A stretch of DNA of 62,434 bases from a virus, in the IMG/VR virus record IMGVR_UViG_3300042429_000522, positions 1 to 62,434 of that record. One strand, given 5' to 3'. Positions 31,486 to 39,659 of the stretch are shown here, piece after piece (position 1 is the first letter of the stretch; each line of letters opens with the position of its first letter). The notes beneath the pieces were generated by a model that made no database searches, was not told where the DNA came from, and saw only the letters and a list, made by a program, of their open reading frames with translations. The translations under genes were made by a program, and so were the position numbers.

Positions 31486-31496
31486 AGTATCCCACA
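31486..31496 (-). promoter_or_regulatory. Late-type extended -10 element before protease, unit B
   Basis: TGTGGGATACT, TACACC, ATG on the minus strand, between the MuF stop (31506) and protease start. This gives protease and capsid an additional transcript beyond that from the portal promoter. Confidence 0.65.
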
Positions 31497-31505
31497 CGGT
31501 ATCTT

Positions 31506-32651
31506 TTATTCGAATGTCGTTAGATCTGGTTCGTAACCCTCTAGGTCTCTAAGCGGTAGCACCCGTGTAGTAGGACCCCAGTCGGCATTCTGAACCACGG
31601 TTGCCATGTCACTGAGAGGCAACCCTTCTGCGTAAAGGGCGTACCGTGATTTGCCTAGGATTTGTTGAGCCTCCATAGCGGTTAGCCCACGCAAGATATC
31701 TTCACCGGTAACCGGCTTAGGTCGTGTATCAGGGATGCTACTATCCCCGGTTATCTCTGCCCAGCTCAAGGTTACCGGAATCATCACGCACCGACAGTTC
31801 GGATGGCTTGGCATAATCTCATCGGTGGTTGATAGCGTACCAGACAAAGCCAAACACGCAAGGCAAACCCTGCTGTCCTGCGTTGCTTGGCGTCGGTACC
31901 CTGTCACCGCTGGGTTCTGCGTGTAAAGTTGCCGTTGTGCTTCACGGGCACTTCGGATCATCTCAGTACGTGCTATCGTCTCTGCTCGGTAGCGTCCAAT
32001 GTCTGCAGCTTTGCGTACCCGACGTGCTACGGTTCGTGGACCTTCACCAAGGGAAATACCCTGTACAAGTGCCATCTGCATGGCATCCGTGGTTACCTGC
32101 GGTATGGTCGCAAATAACTCACCCAAAGGGCTTCCATCACCCGCCATGCCGACAAAGGCTTGGAGCTGTTCGTCTGGTAGGTTTGTCCATGAACTTCCGA
32201 GGCTAACACCCGCCGGTTTACGACCTGCCGCCGCTTCAACCATGCCGACGCTCGCCTCATTCGCAAGGACTGCTGATTCAAGTTGTCCATCAGCCGTTAT
32301 CGTAGCCCCCTCGATGCTAAACTTTTTGAGATTCCTACCTAACTCTTCAATGTTATCGATGATGCGTTGACGCATCCAGAGTATGGTGTCGGACGGGTGT
32401 TCACCGTTATCTAGCCGTTCTTGGATACGACCCTCTAGTGCTTCCAGTTCATCGATGCTTGCCTTTGTGGCTGCCCTGTATGCCCGTTGCATCCGGCTGA
32501 TGGCTACACCTTCACGTTCCAAAAGTTCATTACGAAACTTTTGACTGGCTGCATAGAGTCGAGCACTGTCGTTGTTTACTCTTTTGAGATGCTTTCCATC
32601 TCGTACCCGTAAAAAGGGTGAGACTTGTACACTACCCCCGGAGTGCAGCAA
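31506..32651 (-). CDS. MuF/SPP1 gp7-like head morphogenesis protein, unit B
   Basis: This 381-residue protein is the counterpart of 332-1474 with the same MuF region (ARTEMIRSAREAQRQLYT, CLACLALSGT, PSHPNCRCVMIPV). Differences cluster in the N-terminal 30 residues and a few loops. The apparent start is TTG (followed by LHSGGSVQV) 76 nt inside the portal gene. A uses ATG at the equivalent place, which supports the reading of such overlapping starts. Confidence 0.87.
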   Translation of the reverse strand: MLHSGGSVQVSPFLRVRDGKHLKRVNNDSARLYAASQKFRNELLEREGVAISRMQRAYRAATKASIDELEALEGRIQERLDNGEHPSDTILWMRQRIIDNIEELGRNLKKFSIEGATITADGQLESAVLANEASVGMVEAAAGRKPAGVSLGSSWTNLPDEQLQAFVGMAGDGSPLGELFATIPQVTTDAMQMALVQGISLGEGPRTVARRVRKAADIGRYRAETIARTEMIRSAREAQRQLYTQNPAVTGYRRQATQDSRVCLACLALSGTLSTTDEIMPSHPNCRCVMIPVTLSWAEITGDSSIPDTRPKPVTGEDILRGLTAMEAQQILGKSRYALYAEGLPLSDMATVVQNADWGPTTRVLPLRDLEGYEPDLTTFE

Positions 32652-34420
32652 TCAACGCTCTTGCCGTCAGGTTGCATAGCGTTACGTTTGGATGTTGACC
32701 ACCGGAAACCTGCATCGCCGCCCCATAAGTCCCAAGCAACACGCCCCGGACTAGGGAAACCGTCTTCGCCACTGTTGAAGCCTTCAGCCTTCTTGTCTAC
32801 CTCATGTCGGCTAAAGAAACTGTACATCCTAAGTATCGTGTCATCGGATAGATTCTCACGGTTGACAATCTGGTTAGCCCTTGCCAAACCTATTCGCGTG
32901 CCACCGCTGAACCCTTCAGCCTTCCAATCAAGCGCACGCTGTGCAGCTGAAACCATGCCGTCGTTTGGTACAGCCTTGACATCGTAGCTCTTGGCTTCAT
33001 CACGCAAGGTAACCGGTGCGGCTCCTGTGTGCTGTACTGGGAGGTTGAGGAAGTTAGTAACACTGCCCGGATCGTAACCGGAACGAATCAAGATACCTGC
33101 CGCGTTGGTTGTCTCTGCTAGGGATGCACCGGTGCCAGCCTGAACACTGATTGCGGATGGATGCAATACCCCGGTATCTTCCGGCACTGCTTCAAGACCG
33201 GCTATGCGCTTGGCTTCAGCACGATCAATAATGCCAGCCTTGTACAACCGCTCTGCACGTTCCGCTTCAGCAGCAAGGTCATCAGCCAATGCACGTACGG
33301 TTTCAAGGTCGTACTGTATGAAGTCACCCTCTTGTGTTTCTGGGTACTCCGGCAGGAGGTCAGCAGTGATTGCATCGGCAAGGGTGCGGAGCAGAGGAAC
33401 CATGCCATCTTCCCACGCCGCTTGTTGAGCGCGCTCGTAATTACTGTAGGTAGACCTTTCAAGACCTGAGCCAAGACCTAGCACCATCGGGTTGATACCA
33501 AGGGCTGAACAGATACGCTCCTCTGGTACACGCCTAACCGAATCCAAAGCAAGCTCGGACGGTGTAAGGCTAACACGATCAAGTTTATACGCACCGGTCA
33601 TCACCACGATGCCACCTGAACCGTCCCCGGTAAGGTCTTCATGTAGTTGGCGCTTGACCTGCCGGGCATCATCGATGCTAATGTCTACGGTCTGGTCTTT
33701 GGCATCAGGACCAACGATAAGCGATGGCATAGCGCCGTTAGCAAGCAAACCATAAGCAGTTGTACTGGCTGTATTGTCGGTAGCAATCTCACGCAGTACA
33801 GCCATAACAGGAGACCTACCCAAGCGGATATCTTGCGGGTCCCGGTTGTACCTTATGTGGATGATGTCAGAAACGGGGATGTCAAAGGAGCGACCATCAG
33901 TGGTGTAAACGTAATGGGTTAGCGGGTTTACACCGTTACCGACAGGTCTAACCATGTCCTGCGGAAGGAACTGTAAAGCAGTCACCACGCCACGGGTTGT
34001 AGATCTAATCTTGCGTAGGTAGGTGTTGCCAAACAATTTATAATCTTGTATGACCCAGCCCCAAAATAAGCTGCCCATAATCATTGGATCAGGTTGAGCC
34101 ATGAGCTGTAGCACCGGGTGGTCTTCTACCGGCTCTGCCTGTTGGCTGTCTACCGGTCGGTAGTACTTTGGTGTGGCTTGGGGATAGTTCCGGACATACC
34201 AATCAATGGCAGATGCCACGATGCCGTTCAAGCCAAGGTCACCGGCTATGCGGGACCAGTCTTTGGTTGATCCGGGCAATGCACGGCGCAGCAAGTTCTG
34301 CAGCTGACCTGAGCCGTACCCAGTAAGGTAAATGTCCCGTGACTGGCTGAGTGGCAACGGCAATGCTTGTGTCGGGTTGGCTACGGCTTTACGTCCTAGG
34401 AAGCGGTCAAATATACCCAT
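32576..34420 (-). CDS. Portal protein with extra C-terminal domain, unit B
   Basis: This 614-residue orthologue of the A portal begins MGIFDRFLGRK at 34420. The core is nearly unchanged in protein, including the GLGSGLERSTYSNYERAQQA segment. The added C-terminal domain (EVDKKAEGFNSGEDGF, AWDLWGGDAGFRWSTS) is present. The last 15 residues differ from A (CCTPGVV against HVCTPGVV), changing the codon where MuF starts. The start lies 5 nt after the late element; A has 6. Confidence 0.92.
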   Translation of the reverse strand: MGIFDRFLGRKAVANPTQALPLPLSQSRDIYLTGYGSGQLQNLLRRALPGSTKDWSRIAGDLGLNGIVASAIDWYVRNYPQATPKYYRPVDSQQAEPVEDHPVLQLMAQPDPMIMGSLFWGWVIQDYKLFGNTYLRKIRSTTRGVVTALQFLPQDMVRPVGNGVNPLTHYVYTTDGRSFDIPVSDIIHIRYNRDPQDIRLGRSPVMAVLREIATDNTASTTAYGLLANGAMPSLIVGPDAKDQTVDISIDDARQVKRQLHEDLTGDGSGGIVVMTGAYKLDRVSLTPSELALDSVRRVPEERICSALGINPMVLGLGSGLERSTYSNYERAQQAAWEDGMVPLLRTLADAITADLLPEYPETQEGDFIQYDLETVRALADDLAAEAERAERLYKAGIIDRAEAKRIAGLEAVPEDTGVLHPSAISVQAGTGASLAETTNAAGILIRSGYDPGSVTNFLNLPVQHTGAAPVTLRDEAKSYDVKAVPNDGMVSAAQRALDWKAEGFSGGTRIGLARANQIVNRENLSDDTILRMYSFFSRHEVDKKAEGFNSGEDGFPSPGRVAWDLWGGDAGFRWSTSKRNAMQPDGKSVDCCTPGVVYKSHPFYGYEMESISKE

Positions 34421-34425
34421 GCCCT

Positions 34426-34436
34426 AGTATCCCACA
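34426..34436 (-). promoter_or_regulatory. Late-type extended -10 element before portal, unit B
   Basis: TGTGGGATACT, AGGGC, ATG. The 5-nt gap shifts the reading frame relative to the other copies, showing that the DNA element and not an encoded WDT peptide is conserved. Confidence 0.65.
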
Positions 34437-34441
34437 GAAAC

Positions 34442-34462
34442 AAAAAGCCCCCTTACGGGGGC
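34442..34462 (-). terminator. Intrinsic terminator before portal, unit B
   Basis: Minus strand: GCCCCC, GTAA, GGGGGC, TTTTTG. Same role as 3278-3300 in A. Confidence 0.88.
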
Positions 34463-34480
34463 GTGTGGTGGTTTGTAGGT

Positions 34481-34765
34481 TTAGATGGTTGATATCGCTA
34501 TGCGTGCCATCTTAGCAAACTCGGTTTCAAGGTCTGTAACAACTTCACCGGTAGTTACATCCACATACAACTTTGCGTTGATGATGCGTCCAGCCTTGCT
34601 GTTGCTGATTCTCTCACCGTTCAATGTAACGTTGCGTAGTGATCCGGATTTGTAACATTCAACCTCAAGACCCAGAATGTTTTGTGGTTTGAAGTAAACC
34701 CGGTGGTTAACACCACCCGTCCACTCCTTGCCTCCTGCCTGTACCAACCGTGTAATAAGTTCCAT
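34481..34765 (-). CDS. Small hypothetical protein, unit B
   Basis: This 94-residue basic, beta-rich protein begins MELITRLVQAGGKEWTGGVN; the ribosome-binding site is AGGGAGATATAACA. It occupies the cargo locus between portal and terminase but shows no similarity to the A gene there. Not recognised. Confidence 0.65.
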   Translation of the reverse strand: MELITRLVQAGGKEWTGGVNHRVYFKPQNILGLEVECYKSGSLRNVTLNGERISNSKAGRIINAKLYVDVTTGEVVTDLETEFAKMARIAISTI

Positions 34766-34767
34766 TG

Positions 34768-35016
34768 TTATATCTCCCTGTTGTTGATTCTATTTACGGT
34801 AGTTGAGATGTATTCCCAATCTACTTGATAAGGGTAATGTAGCGATTCTGATAGAAAGTCGTAAACACCGGGTTCATTATCTATCAAGTCCGCGATAATC
34901 TCAAAGCACACTATTTCTGCTATGCCTGCACTCATTGGATCACCATAATTGTCGTACGTTACAAGTGTGTCCGTACAATGTTCAAGCATGTTTTGAGTTT
35001 CGTTGTTTGTCTTCAT
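34768..35016 (-). CDS. Small acidic hypothetical protein, unit B
   Basis: This 82-residue acidic protein begins MKTNNETQNMLEHCTDTLVT, with a ribosome-binding site AAGGGGATTGCT. It is first in the two-gene cargo operon after the promoter at 35037-35065. Predicted helical with a net negative charge, as many phage inhibitors are. No family recognised. Confidence 0.62.
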   Translation of the reverse strand: MKTNNETQNMLEHCTDTLVTYDNYGDPMSAGIAEIVCFEIIADLIDNEPGVYDFLSESLHYPYQVDWEYISTTVNRINNREI

Positions 35017-35036
35017 AGCAATCCCCTTGGACTACT

Positions 35037-35065
35037 AATATACACTTTAGGTATATATACGACAA
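35037..35065 (-). promoter_or_regulatory. Promoter of the cargo locus, unit B
   Basis: Minus strand: TTGTCG, 17 nt containing GTATATATAC, TATATT. The palindrome and -10 are conserved with A while the genes driven are different. Confidence 0.72.
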
Positions 35066-35084
35066 GACGACAAGTATATATATT

Positions 35085-36257
35085 TTAGACGGCACCCCAG
35101 CCCTTGCGTTGTCCGATCACCTGCCAAGCATAAGCCATTGCGTCTACAACGTCATCATGCCTGCCAACTGGGAACGACAATAGTTCATCCTGCCAGTATG
35201 GTGGCAACCCTTCAGCGTGTACGACTTGCCCTTGCTCGTACCGGGCTTCCAATGGTCCAAAGCGGGTCACTTTGTCACGGTCTGGTCTGATGCCCCGGAT
35301 AGGCAGTTTAGTCCGCCTCATGAGCTCTTGAACGACAGCGGCTTGGTACTGAACCTGCTCGATGCCAATCATCGTAGGTTTCCACTTTTCAGCCATCATC
35401 TCGATGAACCTTAGCACGGATGCAAAGTCGGCACGGGTACGGTTGACATCCAATACATAAATAGTCCCGTCATCACCACGTGATAAAGCAACCACGGCTG
35501 TGTAGTCTGCTTCAGCCTTGGTACTGATAGCAAGGTCAACACCAAGGTAGACGGGCAAGCCTTCAGGTGCATCACCAAAACGCAACCACTCTCGCTTGAT
35601 ACGGGCACCAGCTGCATCAACGAACTCTGCTAAGTACTCTTGTCGAAAGGCTATGCTAGGCAATGATTCACCAGCCTTGGCTACCTCAGCTGCATCTATC
35701 CAAGGGTTCGCCGTGGTTGGCATCTGCCAGCTCATCCAGTCTGGATCTAAAGCAGCCATGCTGTGCAGGGTCTTGAAGTAGTTGCTACCCTTGGGAGTGC
35801 TTAGGAAGAAAGCATCTCCCCGGTAGTCGGTAAGCGTTGGGCGGATAGCCTCCGTCCACGCTTGTTCCAAGTGCCTTGCCATGGCGGCTTCATCAATGAT
35901 AACCCGCTTGTACTTTCGTCCACGGGCTACCGTAGACGGGTCATCAAGCGTCCAATAATCGATTGCCGCCCCGGTTATCAGTTCAATCCTTGGGGCTGGT
36001 GTTTGTACAGCCCTTCGGATGACAGGCGCATATATCCTTTTATGGTCGTTATATGCCTCTTCTAGAAGCCGGTAGGTAGGTGCGAACCAAGCACACGGCA
36101 AGCCGTGCTGGAGTACCGGATCCGATAGCAGATTCCCACCAAGCGTTGTTTTACCGAAACGTCTGCCACAGGCAAGAACATTGAACCGCTTGGCTTCTCG
36201 CAAGATTACCTGCTGGGCTTCGTGTGGCTTAGGAAGCACCAGCCTGATATCAGCCAT
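35085..36257 (-). CDS. terL: Terminase large subunit, unit B
   Basis: This 390-residue protein has the same length and motifs as the A copy: Walker A CGRRFGKTT, VIIDE, STPKGS, GVDLAIS, GIEQ and HDDVVDAMAYA. Most protein changes from A are conservative although many codons differ. Start MADIRL overlaps the small terminase stop by 8 nt, since no methyltransferase gene intervenes here. Confidence 0.96.
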   Translation of the reverse strand: MADIRLVLPKPHEAQQVILREAKRFNVLACGRRFGKTTLGGNLLSDPVLQHGLPCAWFAPTYRLLEEAYNDHKRIYAPVIRRAVQTPAPRIELITGAAIDYWTLDDPSTVARGRKYKRVIIDEAAMARHLEQAWTEAIRPTLTDYRGDAFFLSTPKGSNYFKTLHSMAALDPDWMSWQMPTTANPWIDAAEVAKAGESLPSIAFRQEYLAEFVDAAGARIKREWLRFGDAPEGLPVYLGVDLAISTKAEADYTAVVALSRGDDGTIYVLDVNRTRADFASVLRFIEMMAEKWKPTMIGIEQVQYQAAVVQELMRRTKLPIRGIRPDRDKVTRFGPLEARYEQGQVVHAEGLPPYWQDELLSFPVGRHDDVVDAMAYAWQVIGQRKGWGAV

Positions 36258-36606
36258 TGGGTTTATCTGCGTACTCTACGATCACCTTCACCGGTGAGCC
36301 GTCTGCCCCGGTTTGCTCTACCCTACTTGACCACTCAACCTTATGCTTACGTTCTAGCCACCATGCTGCAGCTTGCCACGTGGTGTCAGCTGCACGTTGG
36401 ATGATAGCAACGTTCCGCACCTCAGCATCACACTCTGCCTTTTTTATTGCATCCGCGAAATCCGCGTTGGTTTTGAGCCAAGCAGCCAGCGTGTCTTCTG
36501 AGATACCGGCGTAACCACATGATGCCCGGCGGGTATTACCCGACCGTAAGGCTTGTGTGATGCGTTGTACAACCTCTTCATTGTACTTAGTTGGTCTACC
36601 TGCCAT
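36250..36606 (-). CDS. terS: Terminase small subunit-like HTH protein, unit B
   Basis: In this 118-residue protein, MAGRPTKYNEEVVQRITQAL leads into the HTH (TRRASCGYAGISEDTLAAWL), and the SSRVEQTGADGSPVKV tail is identical to A. It is placed 1 nt after folE, so it is co-transcribed with the deazaguanine cassette. Confidence 0.8.
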   Translation of the reverse strand: MAGRPTKYNEEVVQRITQALRSGNTRRASCGYAGISEDTLAAWLKTNADFADAIKKAECDAEVRNVAIIQRAADTTWQAAAWWLERKHKVEWSSRVEQTGADGSPVKVIVEYADKPNG

Positions 36607-36607
36607 A

Positions 36608-37162
36608 TCAAGTCACCAAAGCCATAAACTCAGCACGTGCAGCCGTGTTGTATCTAAATGCTCCAATGGTTGCCGACGTAACCATCTCGGCGTTTGGTTG
36701 CTTTACACCACGGCAACCCATACACAAGTGCTTGGCTTTTATCACGACACCAACGCCCACCGGGTTTAGATGCTCCATCATTGCATTAGCAATCTCTTGT
36801 GTTAGGCGTTCCTGTACCTGCAACCGTTTAGCAAAACACTCAACCAACCTTGGTATCTTAGACAAGCCAACAACCCGGTCTGTTGGAATGTAAGCAACCG
36901 ATGCCTCACCAATAAACGGTAGCAGATGATGTTCGCAGGTGCTGTAAAAAGTAATGCCGCGAACAATAATCATTTCGTCGCATGGCACATCAAATGTACG
37001 GCTTAGAATCTTAGCCGGGTCTTCGTGATATCCAGCGGTGATTTCCGTCCAAGCTCGTAATACTCGGTCAGGTGTATCTATCAAACCTTCACGGGTATCG
37101 TCTTCCCCAATGTGTGCAAGTAATGTTTTTACTGCATCAATGGCATCGTCTTTAGTAACCAT
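36608..37162 (-). CDS. folE: GTP cyclohydrolase I, unit B
   Basis: FolE makes 7,8-dihydroneopterin triphosphate from GTP, the first step toward 7-deazaguanines. The full 184 residues are present: zinc ligands C76 and H79 in STCEHHLLPF and C147 in HLCMGCRGVKQ, plus the substrate loop KIPRLVECFAKRLQVQERLT. It is last of the six-gene cassette; start ATG at 37162 overlaps the QueE stop. A phage copy relieves dependence on host folate flux. No A homologue. Confidence 0.96.
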   Translation of the reverse strand: MVTKDDAIDAVKTLLAHIGEDDTREGLIDTPDRVLRAWTEITAGYHEDPAKILSRTFDVPCDEMIIVRGITFYSTCEHHLLPFIGEASVAYIPTDRVVGLSKIPRLVECFAKRLQVQERLTQEIANAMMEHLNPVGVGVVIKAKHLCMGCRGVKQPNAEMVTSATIGAFRYNTAARAEFMALVT

Positions 37163-37853
37163 TTTTTATGTTCCCTCCCAGTGGTATCAAACGCTTGTCG
37201 GCATGTTGGTCGTATAGATCTGCCTTGTACATTTTATGTATTTGGTATCCTGCTCTGAATGGTTCACCGTGTGTTTTTACATAATTTACTATCAGCTGCT
37301 TTACAGTATCGTCGTTATGTTTAGACCACTCTGGATGTAACCAAACCGGGGCATCAGGTTGCCGTGCTTGTATCACTGCTAACCCATCAATTATTGATGC
37401 TTCATTCTCAACAATGATTTTGAACTCGTTAGCCTTGGCTACATTTTCAATCAATGGTGCTGTAGCGAAAGGTTTAGGGGACAATGTAATCCAAGCGTCC
37501 ACGTTGCCTATTGATCGATGACCCGCTGTTTCAATATGCACTGGTCGTTTTGTATGGTTGATTATCTCGGTAATGAGTGGTTCCAAGTTATACATTGCCG
37601 GTTCCCCACCGGTAATCACCGTGTATGCAAATCTAGCATCTGTTGGTATCAAGGCAACTAAATCTGCAGCTGTATACCGTGTTATGTAATCCGGTTTCCA
37701 ATCCTTATGCCACGTACCAGCAGAGTCACAGAAGTGGCACTTTTGGTCACAACCGTACAACCTGAGAAAGTAGGCTGCTTGCCCAGCATAAACACCTTCA
37801 CCTTGGAACGATAAGAACCGCTCTTGTAGTGCGTATATTGGATTGTTACTCAT
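37152..37853 (-). CDS. queE: 7-carboxy-7-deazaguanine synthase, unit B
   Basis: This 233-residue radical SAM enzyme converts carboxytetrahydropterin to CDG. The cluster-binding motif is C35-x3-C39-x2-C42 (GCDQKCHFCDSAGTW), preceded by FLSFQGEGVYAGQAAYFLRL, with GGEP around residue 82. The start chosen is MSNNPIYALQ at 37853, 8 nt inside queD; a longer in-frame start 36 bases upstream lacks support. Confidence 0.95.
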   Translation of the reverse strand: MSNNPIYALQERFLSFQGEGVYAGQAAYFLRLYGCDQKCHFCDSAGTWHKDWKPDYITRYTAADLVALIPTDARFAYTVITGGEPAMYNLEPLITEIINHTKRPVHIETAGHRSIGNVDAWITLSPKPFATAPLIENVAKANEFKIIVENEASIIDGLAVIQARQPDAPVWLHPEWSKHNDDTVKQLIVNYVKTHGEPFRAGYQIHKMYKADLYDQHADKRLIPLGGNIKNGY

Positions 37854-38220
37854 GGCAATACGCTGCGTAGGTCTTCCAGTCTCCTGCACGCTCAGTTACA
37901 CGCACCTCACGCAATACAACCCCATCCGGTAACTTTAGCAGGTTATTAGCCACGACCCATAAGTGTTGGGCAAGTAACTCGGATGACGGGTTGAAATCAA
38001 GAACCACATTTAGGTCTTGGTGATCTAGTGATTGAATGGTTGGTTTGATTGCGTTGCGTATTTCATCAAACGATATCAACCATCCACGATGGTCTAAGGT
38101 GGTTCCTTGTATAAAAAACTGCGCCTCCCAGTTATGTCCATGATTTTTTGAGCATGGTCCATCATCTTTTGGATTATGGTGTGCAGCACAAAACTCAAAC
38201 GATTTTGTTATTGTAAACAT
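37846..38220 (-). CDS. queD: 6-carboxytetrahydropterin synthase, unit B
   Basis: This 124-residue QueD/PTPS-family enzyme produces 6-carboxy-tetrahydropterin. It shows zinc ligands H14, H27 and H29, the nucleophile C23 in PCSKNHGHNWE, the DH pair 66-67 in SLDHQDLN, and E110 in RVTERAGDW. It is well preceded by AAGGGGA. It lies between the methyltransferase and queE. A variant of QueD with another activity cannot be excluded by eye. Confidence 0.92.
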   Translation of the reverse strand: MFTITKSFEFCAAHHNPKDDGPCSKNHGHNWEAQFFIQGTTLDHRGWLISFDEIRNAIKPTIQSLDHQDLNVVLDFNPSSELLAQHLWVVANNLLKLPDGVVLREVRVTERAGDWKTYAAYCHE

Positions 38221-38232
38221 CGCGTCCCCTTG

Positions 38233-38814
38233 TTACTTTATCCACCAAGCGCATAGCGTTTCATCATGTATGGATTTACCCATGACCCCAAACCGTTCAA
38301 CATAGAAATCAGGTTGTACTGTGTAATCAATTTTATATAACCTCTTTATGTTGTTTTTGTTGGTGTCGTATAAAAGCTCTAACACTTGATCTAGCGTCCG
38401 AAAGTTTTTGTGTTCTTCGTTTGTGGTTTGTGCCTGTTTTGCCTTGATGTCTTTATTCGTAAACTGAATAAGCAAGATAGGAACGGTCACACGGTTTATC
38501 AATGCTTTGATTTCATCGTCGGTTAGATAATGTAATACGTGTCGCATCAAAACCATTGATGCATCAGGTGGTACCTGATAGGTGTTTATGTTGCTACAAA
38601 TATCCGGCTCCATATCCGGATTGTTATCAACCGTAACAACTTCATTGTTATCAAACCAACGTTTCGATAATCCGTTACCACCACCCAAATCATAAACAAT
38701 GCCTGATGGTATTTCATTACTGATGCAATCAGTGGCTATTGATAAAGAGTAAAAGTAAAGCAACTTTGATGTGGCGCTTTTACCTTTACCAAACGTGTTC
38801 GCGTGATCCATCAT
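38233..38814 (-). CDS. Class I SAM methyltransferase in the deazaguanine cassette, unit B
   Basis: In this 193-residue protein, motif I is IVYDLGGGNGLS (39-50), an acidic end of strand 2 (VVTVDNNPD) follows, and SMVLMRHVLHYLTDDEI is motif IV/post-IV. There is no DPPY or ProCys motif, so it is not a normal DNA base methyltransferase; small-molecule methylation or modification of an already inserted 7-deazaguanine is more likely. It overlaps dpdA by 4 nt (ATGA). I recall that some virus 7-deazaguanine clusters include an added methyltransferase, but whether this is the same family is not known. Base composition is clearly more AT-rich than flanking genes. Confidence 0.75.
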   Translation of the reverse strand: MMDHANTFGKGKSATSKLLYFYSLSIATDCISNEIPSGIVYDLGGGNGLSKRWFDNNEVVTVDNNPDMEPDICSNINTYQVPPDASMVLMRHVLHYLTDDEIKALINRVTVPILLIQFTNKDIKAKQAQTTNEEHKNFRTLDQVLELLYDTNKNNIKRLYKIDYTVQPDFYVERFGVMGKSIHDETLCAWWIK

Positions 38815-39659
38815 CTGCTTGTTACCTTTAGAGCTTGCTCACGGTCGAATGCTTCCAAGACAATATGTAAAGCCTTAGTGGTTGTAAGAGACAAAACGAT
38901 TTTAGTATTGAATAACCGTTGACAATCCGCAGCAAACCTAAGTGTTGACTGAGCACCAAGGAATCTAGACATGCTCTGTCCACCATGCCAAGATTCTTCC
39001 GAACGAGCATCCTTCAGTGTGTACCCGTAACTTTTTATAGCATCGGCTTGCTCATCGGTGATTTTGGTTTTTAGATCTGTCCGTGCGATTACTACAGTTT
39101 TGCCTTTACCAACATACAAAGGTAAGTGACCCATACGGGCACCATACTCCCATGTTGACGCATCCGCACTGTACGGTTTGTACTTAGCAATCAATGATTT
39201 ATTCAAGCTGCCCAACAGGTGTACCGGTTTTTTATTTGTTTCCAATACGTGTTTAGCCCAACCCAAACCACCACCGCCAGCCCCTTTGTTTGTGTTGATA
39301 CCACCAACAGCAACCAAGTCCGAGTGTTCATACATGCTGGCAATCTCGTATGGTTTAGCCCCCGGTGTAGCAATAGGTATCGTGTCGATACCTTGGCTGC
39401 AGAGATACCGATAGTTCTCTTCTGTTTTGATTGGGTCACCAATGACATCAAGTGTGAAGATACGGTCTGGCTTGATAGGAAATGTTTTTACAAAGTTAGC
39501 AAATTCGTCTACAGGTGTAGCTGCTTTGTTTGCTTTGTATGTCGTAAAAGCACCTGAGTCCATCCAGAACTTATGACCCTTTGATGCAGCATCAGCGCAG
39601 GCTTGTATCAAGCCCACATCCAAGTATGGGTATGCAACAAGAAAGTTGAAATGATCCAC
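38811..39659 (-). CDS. dpdA: DpdA-like 7-deazaguanine DNA transglycosylase, unit B
   Basis: This 282-residue TGT-fold protein of the phage DpdA kind should exchange guanine in DNA for a 7-deazaguanine base. Seen: FWMDSGAFTTYKANKAATPV with D34, the DVIGDPIKTEENY segment, GGINTNKGAGGGGLGWAKHV, and SADASTWEYGARMGHLP with D166 as candidate nucleophile. The tRNA-type zinc site of bacterial TGT is absent. GTG start overlapping the ParB-like stop (TAGTG). Confidence 0.88.
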   Translation of the reverse strand: MDHFNFLVAYPYLDVGLIQACADAASKGHKFWMDSGAFTTYKANKAATPVDEFANFVKTFPIKPDRIFTLDVIGDPIKTEENYRYLCSQGIDTIPIATPGAKPYEIASMYEHSDLVAVGGINTNKGAGGGGLGWAKHVLETNKKPVHLLGSLNKSLIAKYKPYSADASTWEYGARMGHLPLYVGKGKTVVIARTDLKTKITDEQADAIKSYGYTLKDARSEESWHGGQSMSRFLGAQSTLRFAADCQRLFNTKIVLSLTTTKALHIVLEAFDREQALKVTSR

